Positions 5,814 to 13,333 of a stretch of DNA of 13,333 nt are shown in pieces. A program made the translations under genes and the position numbers. Position 1 is the stretch's first letter; each line of letters begins with the position of its first letter. The notes under the pieces were generated by a model, which saw only the letters and a program-made list of their open reading frames with translations, had not been told where the DNA came from and made no database searches. The DNA is from Pseudomonadota bacterium (GTDB lineage Bacteria > Pseudomonadota > Alphaproteobacteria > Acetobacterales > Acetobacteraceae). The stretch lies in the NCBI GenBank assembly GCA_021808055.1, contig JAKBCH010000046.1, positions 1-13,333 of the forward strand. The letters run 5' to 3'.

Positions 5814-7025
5814 TCACCCCATCGCCGCTTTTAAATTCGCGTCGATCTTATCCAGAAACGCTTCCGTGGCCAGCCATGGTGCATTCTTGTCAATCAAAAT
5901 CGCCAAATCCTTCGTCATATGCCCGGCTTCCACCGTCTCCACGCAAACCCGCTCCAGCGTCTCGGCAAAATTCACCACCTCCGGCGTCTCATCAAACCGC
6001 CCGCGGTAAATCAGCCCGCGCGTCCAGGCAAAAATGCTGGCAATCGGGTTGGTGGAGGTCGGGCGGCCCTTCTGGTGTTCGCGGTAATGCCGGGTCACGG
6101 TGCCGTGCGCGGCTTCGGCCTCAACCACCGTGCCATCGGGGTTCAACAGCACAGAGGTCATCAACCCCAGCGAGCCAAAGCCCTGCGCCACAATGTCAGA
6201 CTGCACATCGCCATCATAATTCTTACACGCCCACACATAGCCGCCGCTCCACTTCAGGGCGCAGGCCACCATGTCGTCAATCAGCCGGTGCTCATAGGTC
6301 AGCCCGGCCTTGTCAAACGCGGCCTTAAACTCCGCGTTGAAAATACGCTCGAAGGTGTCTTTAAAGAACCCGTCATAGCCCTTCAAAATCGTATTCTTGG
6401 TGGAAAGATAAACCGGGTAATTCCGCGCCAGCCCATAATTAAAGCTCGCCCGCGCAAACCCTTCAATCGATTTCAGCGTGTTGAACATGCCCATCGCCAC
6501 ACCAGGGCCGGTGAAGTCATGCACGTCCATCACCACCGGCGCGCCGCCTTCGGGCTTAAACACCAGCTCCAGCTTGCCCGGGCCGGGCACCTTGTAATCG
6601 GTGGCGCGGTAAATGTCGCCATAAGCATGGCGGCCGACAACAATCGGCTGCGTCCAATGCGGCACCAGCCTGGGCACGTTGCTGCATATAATTGGCTCGC
6701 GGAAGATGGTGCCGTCCACAATATTGCGGATTGTCCCGTTCGGGCTCTTCCACATCTTCTTCAGGCCAAATTCCTCCACCCGCGCCTCGTCCGGCGTAAT
6801 GGTGGCGCATTTAACGGCTACGCCATATTGCTTGGTGGCGTTGGCGGCATCCACGGTCACCTGGTCGTCGGTGGCGTCGCGGTGCTCAATGCCAAGGTCG
6901 AAATATTTAAGGTCGATGTCGAGATAGGGCAGAATCAGCTTCTCTTTAATAAACCCCCAGATAATCCGGGTCATCTCATCCCCGTCCATCTCCACCACCG
7001 GGGTTTTAACCTTGATTCTGCCCAT
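5814..7025 (-). CDS. icd: NADP-dependent isocitrate dehydrogenase (eukaryotic-type, homodimeric)
   Basis: Oxidative decarboxylation of isocitrate to 2-oxoglutarate with NADP+ in the TCA cycle (EC 1.1.1.42), in the cytoplasm. The 403 residues match subfamily II, the type shared with human IDH1/IDH2, and key residues even fall at the human IDH1 numbers: Ser94 and Asn96 in KSPNGTIRN, Arg100, Arg109 and Arg132 in VVGRHAYGD. The metal-binding Asp region [12 protein letters not shown] and the [13 protein letters not shown] stretch are intact. AAGGA lies about 11 bases upstream of the ATG at 7025. It is transcribed alone, divergent from pyrE across a 108-base gap, and ends in the hairpin at 5776-5800. 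A palindrome ATGCGCTGCGCAT (7043-7055) lies just upstream of its ribosome binding site and could be regulatory, though its arms are short. Confidence 0.97.
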   Translation of the reverse strand: MGRIKVKTPVVEMDGDEMTRIIWGFIKEKLILPYLDIDLKYFDLGIEHRDATDDQVTVDAANATKQYGVAVKCATITPDEARVEEFGLKKMWKSPNGTIRNIVDGTIFREPIICSNVPRLVPHWTQPIVVGRHAYGDIYRATDYKVPGPGKLELVFKPEGGAPVVMDVHDFTGPGVAMGMFNTLKSIEGFARASFNYGLARNYPVYLSTKNTILKGYDGFFKDTFERIFNAEFKAAFDKAGLTYEHRLIDDMVACALKWSGGYVWACKNYDGDVQSDIVAQGFGSLGLMTSVLLNPDGTVVEAEAAHGTVTRHYREHQKGRPTSTNPIASIFAWTRGLIYRGRFDETPEVVNFAETLERVCVETVEAGHMTKDLAILIDKNAPWLATEAFLDKIDANLKAAMG

Positions 7026-7133
7026 TTCAGCTCGCTTCCTTCATGCGCTGCGCATCAAATACCATTCCCGCCGCGCCGCACAACCCTGGCAGATAGACGG
7101 CCCGCGCCCAAGCCGCTAGGAGGGGCGAATTGA

Positions 7134-7901
7134 ATGTCTCAAAGTGAGGGCGACATGAGCGGGCGGATTGCCGCGAAAATCGATTGGGCGAGCGACTGGG
7201 ACCGGGACGCTGCCCTAACCACGGCCAAGCTGCTGCTGGAAATCAAAGCCGTCAATTTTCGCCCGGAGGAGCCCTACACGCTCACCTCCGGCTGGAAATC
7301 CCCGGTCTATATCGATTGCCGCAAGATCATCTATTTTCCCCGTGCGCGGGCCAAAATCTGCGACCTGGCGGTGGAAAAAATCAGCCGGCATATTGGCTAT
7401 GAGGCCATTCAGGCCGTGGCTGGCGGCGAAACGGCGGGCATTCCCTTCGCCGCGTGGATCGCCGAGCGCATGCACGCCCCCATGGCTTATGTCCGCAAAA
7501 AGCCCAAGGGTTTTGGCAAAAACGCGCTCATCGAGGGCGAGGTGCCGGAGGGCCTTAACACCCTGCTGGTGGAAGACCTCACCACAGATGGCGGCTCCAA
7601 AATCCAGTTCGCCAATGCGCTGCGCGATGCCGGGGCCATCTGCAACCACACCTTCGTGGTGTTCTTCTACGGCGTGTTTCCTGGCTCGTTTGAAACGCTG
7701 GCGAGCATGAACATCTCGCTCCATCATCTCTGCACCTGGTGGGATGTTCTGGAAGCCGCCAAATCTCACGCATATTTCTCTGATTCCGCGTTGGCTGGCG
7801 TGCGTAAGTTCCTTGAAAACCCGATGGCTTGGTCCGCCGCCCATGGCGGTGTCGCCTCGGCGGAAGAAGCGCTGGAATATAAACTCGGCAAAAAGAGCTA
7901 G
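7134..7901 (+). CDS. pyrE: Orotate phosphoribosyltransferase
   Basis: Converts orotate and PRPP to orotidine 5'-phosphate in de novo pyrimidine synthesis (EC 2.4.2.10). The 255-residue product has the TSGWKSPVYID motif (51-61), the catalytic lysine loop VRKKPKGFGKN (120-130) and the PRPP-binding motif TLLVEDLTTDGGSK (143-156), with two acidic residues followed by the T-x-D-G-G-S turn. I chose ATG 7134 because AGGAGG at 7118-7123 lies ten bases upstream; ATG 7155 is an alternative with a weaker site. The C-terminal extension after the core domain is longer than in the E. coli enzyme, as I recall for alphaproteobacterial forms. The stop is two bases before the start of the epimerase gene, so the two are probably co-transcribed. 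Confidence 0.95.
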   Translation: MSQSEGDMSGRIAAKIDWASDWDRDAALTTAKLLLEIKAVNFRPEEPYTLTSGWKSPVYIDCRKIIYFPRARAKICDLAVEKISRHIGYEAIQAVAGGETAGIPFAAWIAERMHAPMAYVRKKPKGFGKNALIEGEVPEGLNTLLVEDLTTDGGSKIQFANALRDAGAICNHTFVVFFYGVFPGSFETLASMNISLHHLCTWWDVLEAAKSHAYFSDSALAGVRKFLENPMAWSAAHGGVASAEEALEYKLGKKS

Positions 7902-7903
7902 CC

Positions 7904-8761
7904 ATGCCGGGTGAGCAGGCAAACCATCTGCTCATCTTCGGCCTTGGCTATTCAGGCCGGGCCATAGCCCGTGCCGCAATGGCGGCGGGCTGGCGGGTCA
8001 GTGCCACATTTCGCGGTGAAACCTCTCCCGAACCCGGTGCGGCGCTGGTGCCTTTCACAAAAGCCACCTCTTCCATCGCCGCCGCCACTCACATTCTTTC
8101 AACAGCGGCACCGGATGAAACCGGTGACCCGGTTCTTGCCCGCTACCACGCGGCCTTAAAAACCGCCCCCGCCAAATGGCTGGGCTATCTTTCCACAACC
8201 GGCGTTTATGGCGACGCGGGAGGTGCCTGGGTAGATGAAACCACGCCGCCCAATCCCGGCTCCGCCCGCACCAAGCGTCGCGTCGCCGCCGAGCATGGCT
8301 GGGCGGCACTTGGTAAGCCACTCGCCATCTTCCGCCTCGCTGGCATTTACGGCCCCGGTCGCTCGATGCTGGACGATCTACGCACGGGGCAGGGGCGTCA
8401 TGTTCTCAAACCCGGCCATCTGTTTGGCCGCATCCACCGTGAGGATATCTCGCAGGCGGTCCTCGCGGCCCTGCGCCAAAACGCCACCGGCATCTTCAAT
8501 TTGTCGGATGACGAGCCCGCCACCCCGTCTGATGTGGTGCAAGAAGCCGCCCGGCTGCTCGGCATCGCCCCGCCACCAGCCGTGCCCTACGAGCAGATTG
8601 CCAAAACCATGTCCCCCATGGCGCTCAGCTTCTGGGCGGAAAACCGTAAGGTCGCTTCGGAAACAACCAAATCCCGCCTGGGTCTCTCCTGGCGCTACCC
8701 CACATACCGGCAGGGCCTAGCCGCCATTCTGGCTGAGGAGCGTGCCGACGACATCACATAG
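7904..8761 (+). CDS. Atypical SDR / NAD-dependent epimerase-like protein
   Basis: A 285-residue Rossmann-fold protein of the extended or atypical short-chain dehydrogenase group, similar in layout to YeeZ. The nucleotide-binding G-x-G-x-x-G is GLGYSG (13-18), followed by LSTTGVYGD (96-104) and RLAGIYGPGR. The usual catalytic Tyr of Y-x-x-x-K is replaced: the aligned stretch is SARTK (120-124), with Ser in the Tyr position, so classic epimerase or dehydrogenase chemistry is doubtful. The substrate is unknown. Its ATG is two bases after the pyrE stop, with little ribosome binding site of its own, which suggests translational coupling. Its last 45 bases overlap the 3' end of the hydrolase gene on the opposite strand. 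Confidence 0.85.
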   Translation: MPGEQANHLLIFGLGYSGRAIARAAMAAGWRVSATFRGETSPEPGAALVPFTKATSSIAAATHILSTAAPDETGDPVLARYHAALKTAPAKWLGYLSTTGVYGDAGGAWVDETTPPNPGSARTKRRVAAEHGWAALGKPLAIFRLAGIYGPGRSMLDDLRTGQGRHVLKPGHLFGRIHREDISQAVLAALRQNATGIFNLSDDEPATPSDVVQEAARLLGIAPPPAVPYEQIAKTMSPMALSFWAENRKVASETTKSRLGLSWRYPTYRQGLAAILAEERADDIT

Positions 8762-9466
8762 CAGCGCCAATTCCTCCGGCGTTGAAAGCCGATGGTCACC
8801 GTCTTTAATAAAAGTCAGCCGCACATCATTGCTGGCCAGGTTTTCCACCAATGTCAGGCTCTGCCGCCAGGGCACCGCATCGTCCTTCATTCCGTGCAGA
8901 ATCCGCACCTTGCAGGTCACCTCAATCCGGCTCGTCATCACCAGAAACGCGGCACTCCTCTCGATCAGCTTCAGCGAAAAGGGCAGGGGATCGCCATATT
9001 CCGATGGTTTGTAAATTACCCCGGTTTTCTGAATTTCCTCTTTCATCGCAGCGGGCAATTCAACAGCCAGCATGGCGGCGGTGAAATCCGGCGCAGGGGC
9101 CAGCAACACCATGCCTTTCAACCGTGCCCCCAGCTTGGGTCCCAGCAGCAGCGAAATCCACCCACCCATGGATGAGCCCACCAGCACCACATCCCGCCCC
9201 GGTGCAATTTGCTCCAGTACAAATTCCGCATCCGCCGCCCAGTCGCCAATGCCGTTTTCAATAAACACTCCGCCGGATTTCCCATGTCCGGCATAATCGA
9301 AGCGCAGCATCGCCCGCCCATGCGCCCGGCACCACGCCTCCAGCGCCAGCGCCTTGGTGCCTTCCATGTCTGAGGCATAACCAGGGCAGAACATCACCAG
9401 CGAGCCTTCCCCCGCCAGAAACTCATAAGCCAGATCGATTCCTGGCAGGCGTGACACATAACTCAT
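8717..9466 (-). CDS. Alpha/beta hydrolase
   Basis: A 249-residue alpha/beta-hydrolase-fold enzyme with an apparently complete triad: Ser99 in the nucleophile elbow GSSMGG (97-102), Asp195 in HGMKDDAVP, and His225 in KDGDHRLS. The oxyanion region FCPGYASDMEG and RFDYAGHGKSGG (55-66) are also typical. It resembles ABHD10-like thioesterases and serine peptidase-like hydrolases; the substrate cannot be inferred. No signal peptide, so cytoplasmic. The ATG at 9466 has a GAGGGAAG site just upstream on the minus strand. It is divergent from the GT4 gene with only 35 bases between start codons, and its 3' end overlaps the epimerase gene tail-to-tail. Confidence 0.9.
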   Translation of the reverse strand: MSYVSRLPGIDLAYEFLAGEGSLVMFCPGYASDMEGTKALALEAWCRAHGRAMLRFDYAGHGKSGGVFIENGIGDWAADAEFVLEQIAPGRDVVLVGSSMGGWISLLLGPKLGARLKGMVLLAPAPDFTAAMLAVELPAAMKEEIQKTGVIYKPSEYGDPLPFSLKLIERSAAFLVMTSRIEVTCKVRILHGMKDDAVPWRQSLTLVENLASNDVRLTFIKDGDHRLSTPEELALLCDVVGTLLSQNGG

Positions 9467-9501
9467 GGCAATCTTCCCTCAACCCTGGTAGCGCGCAGCA
9501 C

Positions 9502-10638
9502 ATGATTGACCGCCCGCGAACGATTCTCCAGGTGCTACCCAAACTTGATGCCGGGGGGGCGGAACGGGTCGCCATCGAAATTGCCGAGGCTGTGCGCCTC
9601 GCCGGGCATCGCTCCATCATCGCCGCGGAGGATGGCCGCCTTTCCGCCCATGCCATCCGCGCCGGGGTAGAGCTGATTCACCTCAATCTCTCCACCAAAA
9701 ATCCTTTTAAAATATGGCGTAACACCAGAAAATTGCGCGATATCATCAGCGACAACCAGGTGGACCTCGTCCACGCCCATTCCCGCGCTCCGGCCTGGTC
9801 AGCCTACCGCGCCGCCCGGCGCGTCGGCATTCCCTTCGTCACTACTTACCATGGCACTTATGGCGAAAGCTCCCGCCTCAAGAAACGCTATAATCGGGTG
9901 ATGGCGGCGGGGGACCGGGTGGTCGCTGTGAGTCACTTCATCGAAAATCTCATAAAATCCCGCTACAAGATTGATCCTGATAAAATCCGCGTCATTCATA
10001 ATGGCGTTGATTTGCATAAATTCGATCCCGCCTCCGTGCGCGGAGACCGTGCCGTTCGCCTCGCCAAACAATGGCGGATTGAAAATGGTCAGCCCGCCAT
10101 CCTGCTGCCCGCCCGGCTCACCGCCTGGAAAGGCCAGCGCCTGTTTATCCGCGCGCTTGCAAAAATGCGGCATAATGAGGCGGTTGGCATCCTCATCGGC
10201 TCAGATCAGGGGCGGCATAAATACACAGAGGAGCTGATGGCCCTGGCCGAACAGCTTGGTGTTGGTGGCCGCTTGCGCCTCGCGGGCCATGTGGAGGATA
10301 TGCCGGCGGCCCTCAAACTCGCTGATATTGTGGTAAACTGCTCCACCGAGCCGGAAGCTTTTGGCCGCACGATTATCGAGGCCCAGGCCATGGGTAAAAT
10401 CGTCGTCGCCTCTGGCCATGGCGGCGCGCATGAAACCATTGAACCAAATGTCAGCGGCTTTCTCTTTCCCCCCAGTGACGAAACTGCGCTGGCCGCCATC
10501 TTCGACGCCATTCTGGATGGCGATTCGGATTTGCGCCTCGCTTTCGGCGCCCGCGCGCGGGAGGAAGTTGGCGCGCATTTCTCGCTGGAGGCGATGCAAA
10601 CCCGCTACCTTCATCTTTACGCGGAACTGCTCGGCTGA
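9502..10638 (+). CDS. Glycosyltransferase family 4 protein
   Basis: A 378-residue GT-B fold retaining glycosyltransferase. The N-terminal donor/acceptor signature VLPKLDAGGAERVAIEI (11-27) and the E-x7-E motif EAFGRTIIE (Glu285 and Glu293) followed by AMGKIVVAS are clear, as are VIHNGVD and LPARLTAWKGQ. It probably extends the LPS core or another envelope glycan, acting on the cytoplasmic face of the inner membrane. The frame is open to GTG 9451, which would overlap the divergent hydrolase start; I prefer ATG 9502, because family members begin close to the L-x-x-G-G-A-E-R motif, although its ribosome binding site is weak. Its stop TGA shares the A of the next start codon, so it is coupled to the GT9 gene. 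Confidence 0.9.
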   Translation: MIDRPRTILQVLPKLDAGGAERVAIEIAEAVRLAGHRSIIAAEDGRLSAHAIRAGVELIHLNLSTKNPFKIWRNTRKLRDIISDNQVDLVHAHSRAPAWSAYRAARRVGIPFVTTYHGTYGESSRLKKRYNRVMAAGDRVVAVSHFIENLIKSRYKIDPDKIRVIHNGVDLHKFDPASVRGDRAVRLAKQWRIENGQPAILLPARLTAWKGQRLFIRALAKMRHNEAVGILIGSDQGRHKYTEELMALAEQLGVGGRLRLAGHVEDMPAALKLADIVVNCSTEPEAFGRTIIEAQAMGKIVVASGHGGAHETIEPNVSGFLFPPSDETALAAIFDAILDGDSDLRLAFGARAREEVGAHFSLEAMQTRYLHLYAELLG

Positions 10639-11519
10639 TGCGTGTATTGGTCATCCGCCACGGCGCCTTTGGCGATATCGTGATGACCTTCCCGGCCTTC
10701 GCCGCCATCCGCGCGCGCCATGCGCAGGACGAGATCACCCTGCTCACCACCAAAGCCTATGCCGGGCTGCTGGGCGCCAGCCCCTGGTTCAACAAAATAG
10801 AGATCGACGACAAACCAGAATGGTGGAACATCCCCGGCCTGTTGCGCCTTAAACGCCAGATTTCCGGCTTCGGCATGGTGTATGACCTGCAAACCTCCGG
10901 TCGCTCCAGCCGCTATTTTGCCCTGGCTGGCCGCCCGCCCTGGTCCGGCATCGCGCGCGGGTGCCAATTTCCTGATGCCGCCAACCGCGAAACCCTGCAC
11001 AGCCGGGAGCGCCTGGAACAGCAACTCCGCCTCGCTACCCTGCGCACGCCTTTGGCGACACCTGAGCTTTCCTGGCTGGCGGGCGATGTCTCCGCCTTTA
11101 ACCTGCCGCCGCGCTACGCCGTGCTGGTGCCCGGTGCCGCGCCGCACCGGCCAGAAAAACGCTTTCCGGCGGAAAAATTCCGTGAGGTCGCCGCGGCGCT
11201 GCACCTGCCCGCCCTCGTCGTCGGCACCTCCAGCGAGCAGCCTCTGGCGCAAATCATTGGTGGGCAAGACCTCACCGGCAAAACCGATTTCTTTCAGCTC
11301 GCTTCGGTTTTTCGTGGCGCATCGCTCGCCATCGGTAACGATACCGGCCCCATGCACCTTGCCGCTGCCCTGGGCGTGCCTTGCATCTCCCTTTTCTCCG
11401 CGGCGTCGGAGCCCGCCCGCACGGCGCCCCGCTACCCGGATGGCGGCTGGCCGGTCAATCTGCGCGCCCCAACTCTGCAAGAGCTGCCGGTTGCACAAGT
11501 GCTTGAGCGCCTGCCATAA
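10638..11519 (+). CDS. Glycosyltransferase family 9 (LPS heptosyltransferase-like)
   Basis: A 293-residue GT9 protein of the ADP-heptose:LPS heptosyltransferase family. N-terminal IRHGAFGDIVMTFPA includes Asp13, the position of the catalytic base in WaaC, and the C-terminal domain carries the ADP-sugar site GNDTGPMHLAAALGVP (from residue 233). It is somewhat short compared with 320-350 residue WaaC/WaaF. The start codon overlaps the upstream GT4 stop in a TGATG arrangement, so translation is coupled and the two enzymes probably act on the same envelope saccharide. I cannot tell which heptose position is used, so I give no gene symbol. Confidence 0.9.
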   Translation: MRVLVIRHGAFGDIVMTFPAFAAIRARHAQDEITLLTTKAYAGLLGASPWFNKIEIDDKPEWWNIPGLLRLKRQISGFGMVYDLQTSGRSSRYFALAGRPPWSGIARGCQFPDAANRETLHSRERLEQQLRLATLRTPLATPELSWLAGDVSAFNLPPRYAVLVPGAAPHRPEKRFPAEKFREVAAALHLPALVVGTSSEQPLAQIIGGQDLTGKTDFFQLASVFRGASLAIGNDTGPMHLAAALGVPCISLFSAASEPARTAPRYPDGGWPVNLRAPTLQELPVAQVLERLP

Positions 11520-11556
11520 CCCCGCCTGACTGTTCACCAGCTTAAGAGAGACGCCG

Positions 11557-13333
11557 ATGCCCGCCATTACCCTGCCAGACGGAACCAAACGCTCGTTCGA
11601 GGGCGCGGTGACCGGTACGGCCATCGCGGCTGCCATCGGGCCGGGGCTTGCCCGTGCGGCCCTGGCCATGGAGGTGAACGGCAAGCAGATGGACCTCTCA
11701 CGGGAGATCACCGAGGATGCCTCGGTGAAGTTCATCACCCGCAAGGATGATGCCGCGCTGGAAATGATCCGCCATGATGCCGCCCACGTGCTGGCCGAGG
11801 CCGTGCAGGAGCTGTTCCCTGGCACCCAGGTGACCATCGGCCCCTCCATCGAAAATGGCTTCTATTACGATTTCTACCGCAACGAGCCTTTCACCCCGGC
11901 TGACCTCCCGGCGATCGAGGCAAAGATGCGCGAGATCATCGCCCGCAACGCCAGTTTCGCGCGCGAGGAATGGGACCGCGACGAGGCGATCAAATTCTTC
12001 GAGGCCCGTGGCGAGCGCTTCAAGGCCGAGTTGATCCGCGACCTGCCGGAAAGCGAGACCATCACCATCTACCGCCAGGGCGAATGGCTGGATTTATGCC
12101 GCGGCCCGCATATGCGCGGCACGGGCGATATCGGTTCCGGCTTCAAGCTGATGAAAACCGCCGGCGCCTATTGGCGCGGCGATTCCAAAAACCCGATGCT
12201 CTCCCGCATCTACGGCACCGCCTGGCGCGACAATAAGGAGCTGGAAGCCTACCTCCACCAGCTTGAGGAAGCCGAGCGCCGCGACCACCGCAAAATCGGC
12301 AAGGAGATGGACCTCTTCCATATCCAGGAAGAAGCCACCGGATCTATCTTCTGGCATCCAAAAGGCTGGAAGCTCTACCGCATCGTGGAAGCCTATATCC
12401 GCCGCCGCCAGGAGGCAGGCGGGTATGAGGAAGTCCGCACCCCGCAACTGGTGGACCGCAAACTGTGGGAGCTTTCCGGCCATTGGGACAAATACCGCAA
12501 GAACATGTTCATCGCCGAGGTGGCGGAGGAGGATACAACTCTCGCGCTGAAGCCGATGAACTGCCCCTGCCATGTGCAAATCTTCAACCAGGGCCTGCGG
12601 TCTTATCGCGAGCTTCCCATCCGCATGGCCGAATTTGGCGCCTGCCACCGTTATGAACCTTCTGGCGCGCTGCATGGCATCATGCGCGTGCGCGCCTTCA
12701 CCCAGGACGACGCGCATATCTTCTGCATGGAAGACCAGATCGCCGACGAGACCGTGCGCTTCGTCGCCCTGCTGGAGAGCGTCTATAAGGATTTCGGCTT
12801 CGAGAGTTTCACCGTGAAATTCTCAGACCGGCCTGAGGTTCGCGCTGGGGCGGATGATGTGTGGGACCGCGCCGAGGGCGCCCTCAAAGCCGCCTGCGAA
12901 AATGCCGGGGTGAATTATACGCTCAACCCAGGCGAGGGCGCGTTTTACGGCCCGAAACTCGAATTTGTGCTGCGCGATGCCATTGGGCGGGACTGGCAAT
13001 GCGGCACCATCCAGGTGGATTTCGTGCTGCCCGAGCGGCTGGATGCGGAATATGTCACCTCGGAGAGCAGCCGCGCCCGCCCGGTCATGCTCCACCGCGC
13101 CATCATCGGCAGTTTCGAGCGTTTCCTCGGCATCCTCATCGAGCAATATGCCGGGCGCTTCCCGCTCTGGCTGGCCCCGACGCAGGCCGTGGTCGCCACC
13201 ATTGTCTCGGATGCCGATGATTATGCGGCGGAAGTGACGCATGCCCTACGCGAAGCGGGGCTGGCCGTGGAACTGGATACTTCCAACCAGAAAATCCAGG
13301 CGAAAATCCGCGACCATTCCCCGCAAGCCAGGC
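11557..13333 (+). CDS. thrS: Threonyl-tRNA synthetase (3' end beyond window)
   Basis: Charges tRNA-Thr with threonine (EC 6.1.1.3). At least 592 residues are visible of a usual length near 640. Domains in order: TGS (from [15 protein letters not shown]), the editing domain with H73-x3-H77 in [10 protein letters not shown] and DLCRGPH, then the class II core. Zinc ligands fall at Cys336, His387 and His513, two residues beyond the E. coli positions 334, 385 and 511, and motif 2 Arg365 lies in [12 protein letters not shown]. The anticodon-binding domain begins around [12 protein letters not shown] and is cut by the window edge. ATG 11557 is preceded by AAGAGAG. The gene starts 37 bases after the GT9 stop, so it might be co-transcribed with it, but no terminator or promoter is obvious there. 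Confidence 0.98.
   Translation, partial: MPAITLPDGTKRSFEGAVTGTAIAAAIGPGLARAALAMEVNGKQMDLSREITEDASVKFITRKDDAALEMIRHDAAHVLAEAVQELFPGTQVTIGPSIENGFYYDFYRNEPFTPADLPAIEAKMREIIARNASFAREEWDRDEAIKFFEARGERFKAELIRDLPESETITIYRQGEWLDLCRGPHMRGTGDIGSGFKLMKTAGAYWRGDSKNPMLSRIYGTAWRDNKELEAYLHQLEEAERRDHRKIGKEMDLFHIQEEATGSIFWHPKGWKLYRIVEAYIRRRQEAGGYEEVRTPQLVDRKLWELSGHWDKYRKNMFIAEVAEEDTTLALKPMNCPCHVQIFNQGLRSYRELPIRMAEFGACHRYEPSGALHGIMRVRAFTQDDAHIFCMEDQIADETVRFVALLESVYKDFGFESFTVKFSDRPEVRAGADDVWDRAEGALKAACENAGVNYTLNPGEGAFYGPKLEFVLRDAIGRDWQCGTIQVDFVLPERLDAEYVTSESSRARPVMLHRAIIGSFERFLGILIEQYAGRFPLWLAPTQAVVATIVSDADDYAAEVTHALREAGLAVELDTSNQKIQAKIRDHSPQAR

Noticed and set aside
5919..7133. 404-codon open frame on the plus strand opposite icd
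   Set aside because: It is the antisense shadow of a highly conserved isocitrate dehydrogenase; its translation is rich in His, Arg, Pro and Ala without recognisable motifs.
9451..9501. Upstream GTG start for the GT4 gene
   Set aside because: It would overlap the divergent hydrolase start and add residues not expected before the conserved N-terminal motif.
10617..11849. 410-codon open frame on the minus strand opposite GT9 and thrS
   Set aside because: It covers two clearly real plus-strand genes; its length is explained by GC-rich codons leaving few stops on the opposite strand.
1..13333. tRNA or rRNA genes, CRISPR arrays, toxin-antitoxin pairs, restriction systems
   Set aside because: Looked for on both strands; no tRNA-like cloverleaf, spaced repeat array or recognisable defence gene was found.

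Overview
The window looks like chromosome of a GC-rich alphaproteobacterium, most likely in the Acetobacteraceae. That placement is an inference from the GC-rich housekeeping genes, the alphaproteobacterial style of PyrE and isocitrate dehydrogenase, and my recollection of similar proteins; no taxonomic marker is present.

Layout: (1) Bases 1-473 are the right end of an IS3-family (IS407-like) insertion sequence. Its outermost bases sit inside the reading frame of a DUF3223-like gene on the minus strand (471-620), which is therefore broken. (2) Bases 620-2139 are a gene-poor accessory stretch. It holds a 41-codon basic ORF with a near-perfect Shine-Dalgarno directly after a hairpin (850-975), two uncertain or truncated minus-strand ORFs (1090-1371 and 1435-1695), and several perfect inverted repeats. 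(3) Bases 2140-3621 encode an outer-membrane efflux lipoprotein of the NodT/OprM type, with no pump or membrane-fusion partner in view. (4) Bases 3687-5753 are an AT-rich island with a family 61 (DUF563) glycosyltransferase and a Stf0-type sulfotransferase, probably acquired and acting on a surface or exported glycan. (5) Bases 5814-13333 are GC-rich core genome: icd (minus strand, with its own terminator), then pyrE and an atypical NAD(P)-dependent epimerase-like protein in tandem, a convergent alpha/beta hydrolase whose 3' end overlaps the epimerase, a GT4 and a GT9 glycosyltransferase coupled by overlapping stop and start codons, and thrS running off the right edge.

The genes give central metabolism (isocitrate to 2-oxoglutarate), pyrimidine synthesis and threonyl-tRNA charging, with two separate envelope-glycan sets: a GC-matched GT4-GT9 pair (LPS core-like) and an AT-rich GT61-sulfotransferase pair. 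I saw no tRNA, rRNA, CRISPR array or complete defence system. The most interesting part is the decayed accessory region at the left, especially the IS-broken DUF3223 gene and the small hairpin-led ORF bracketed by inverted repeats.
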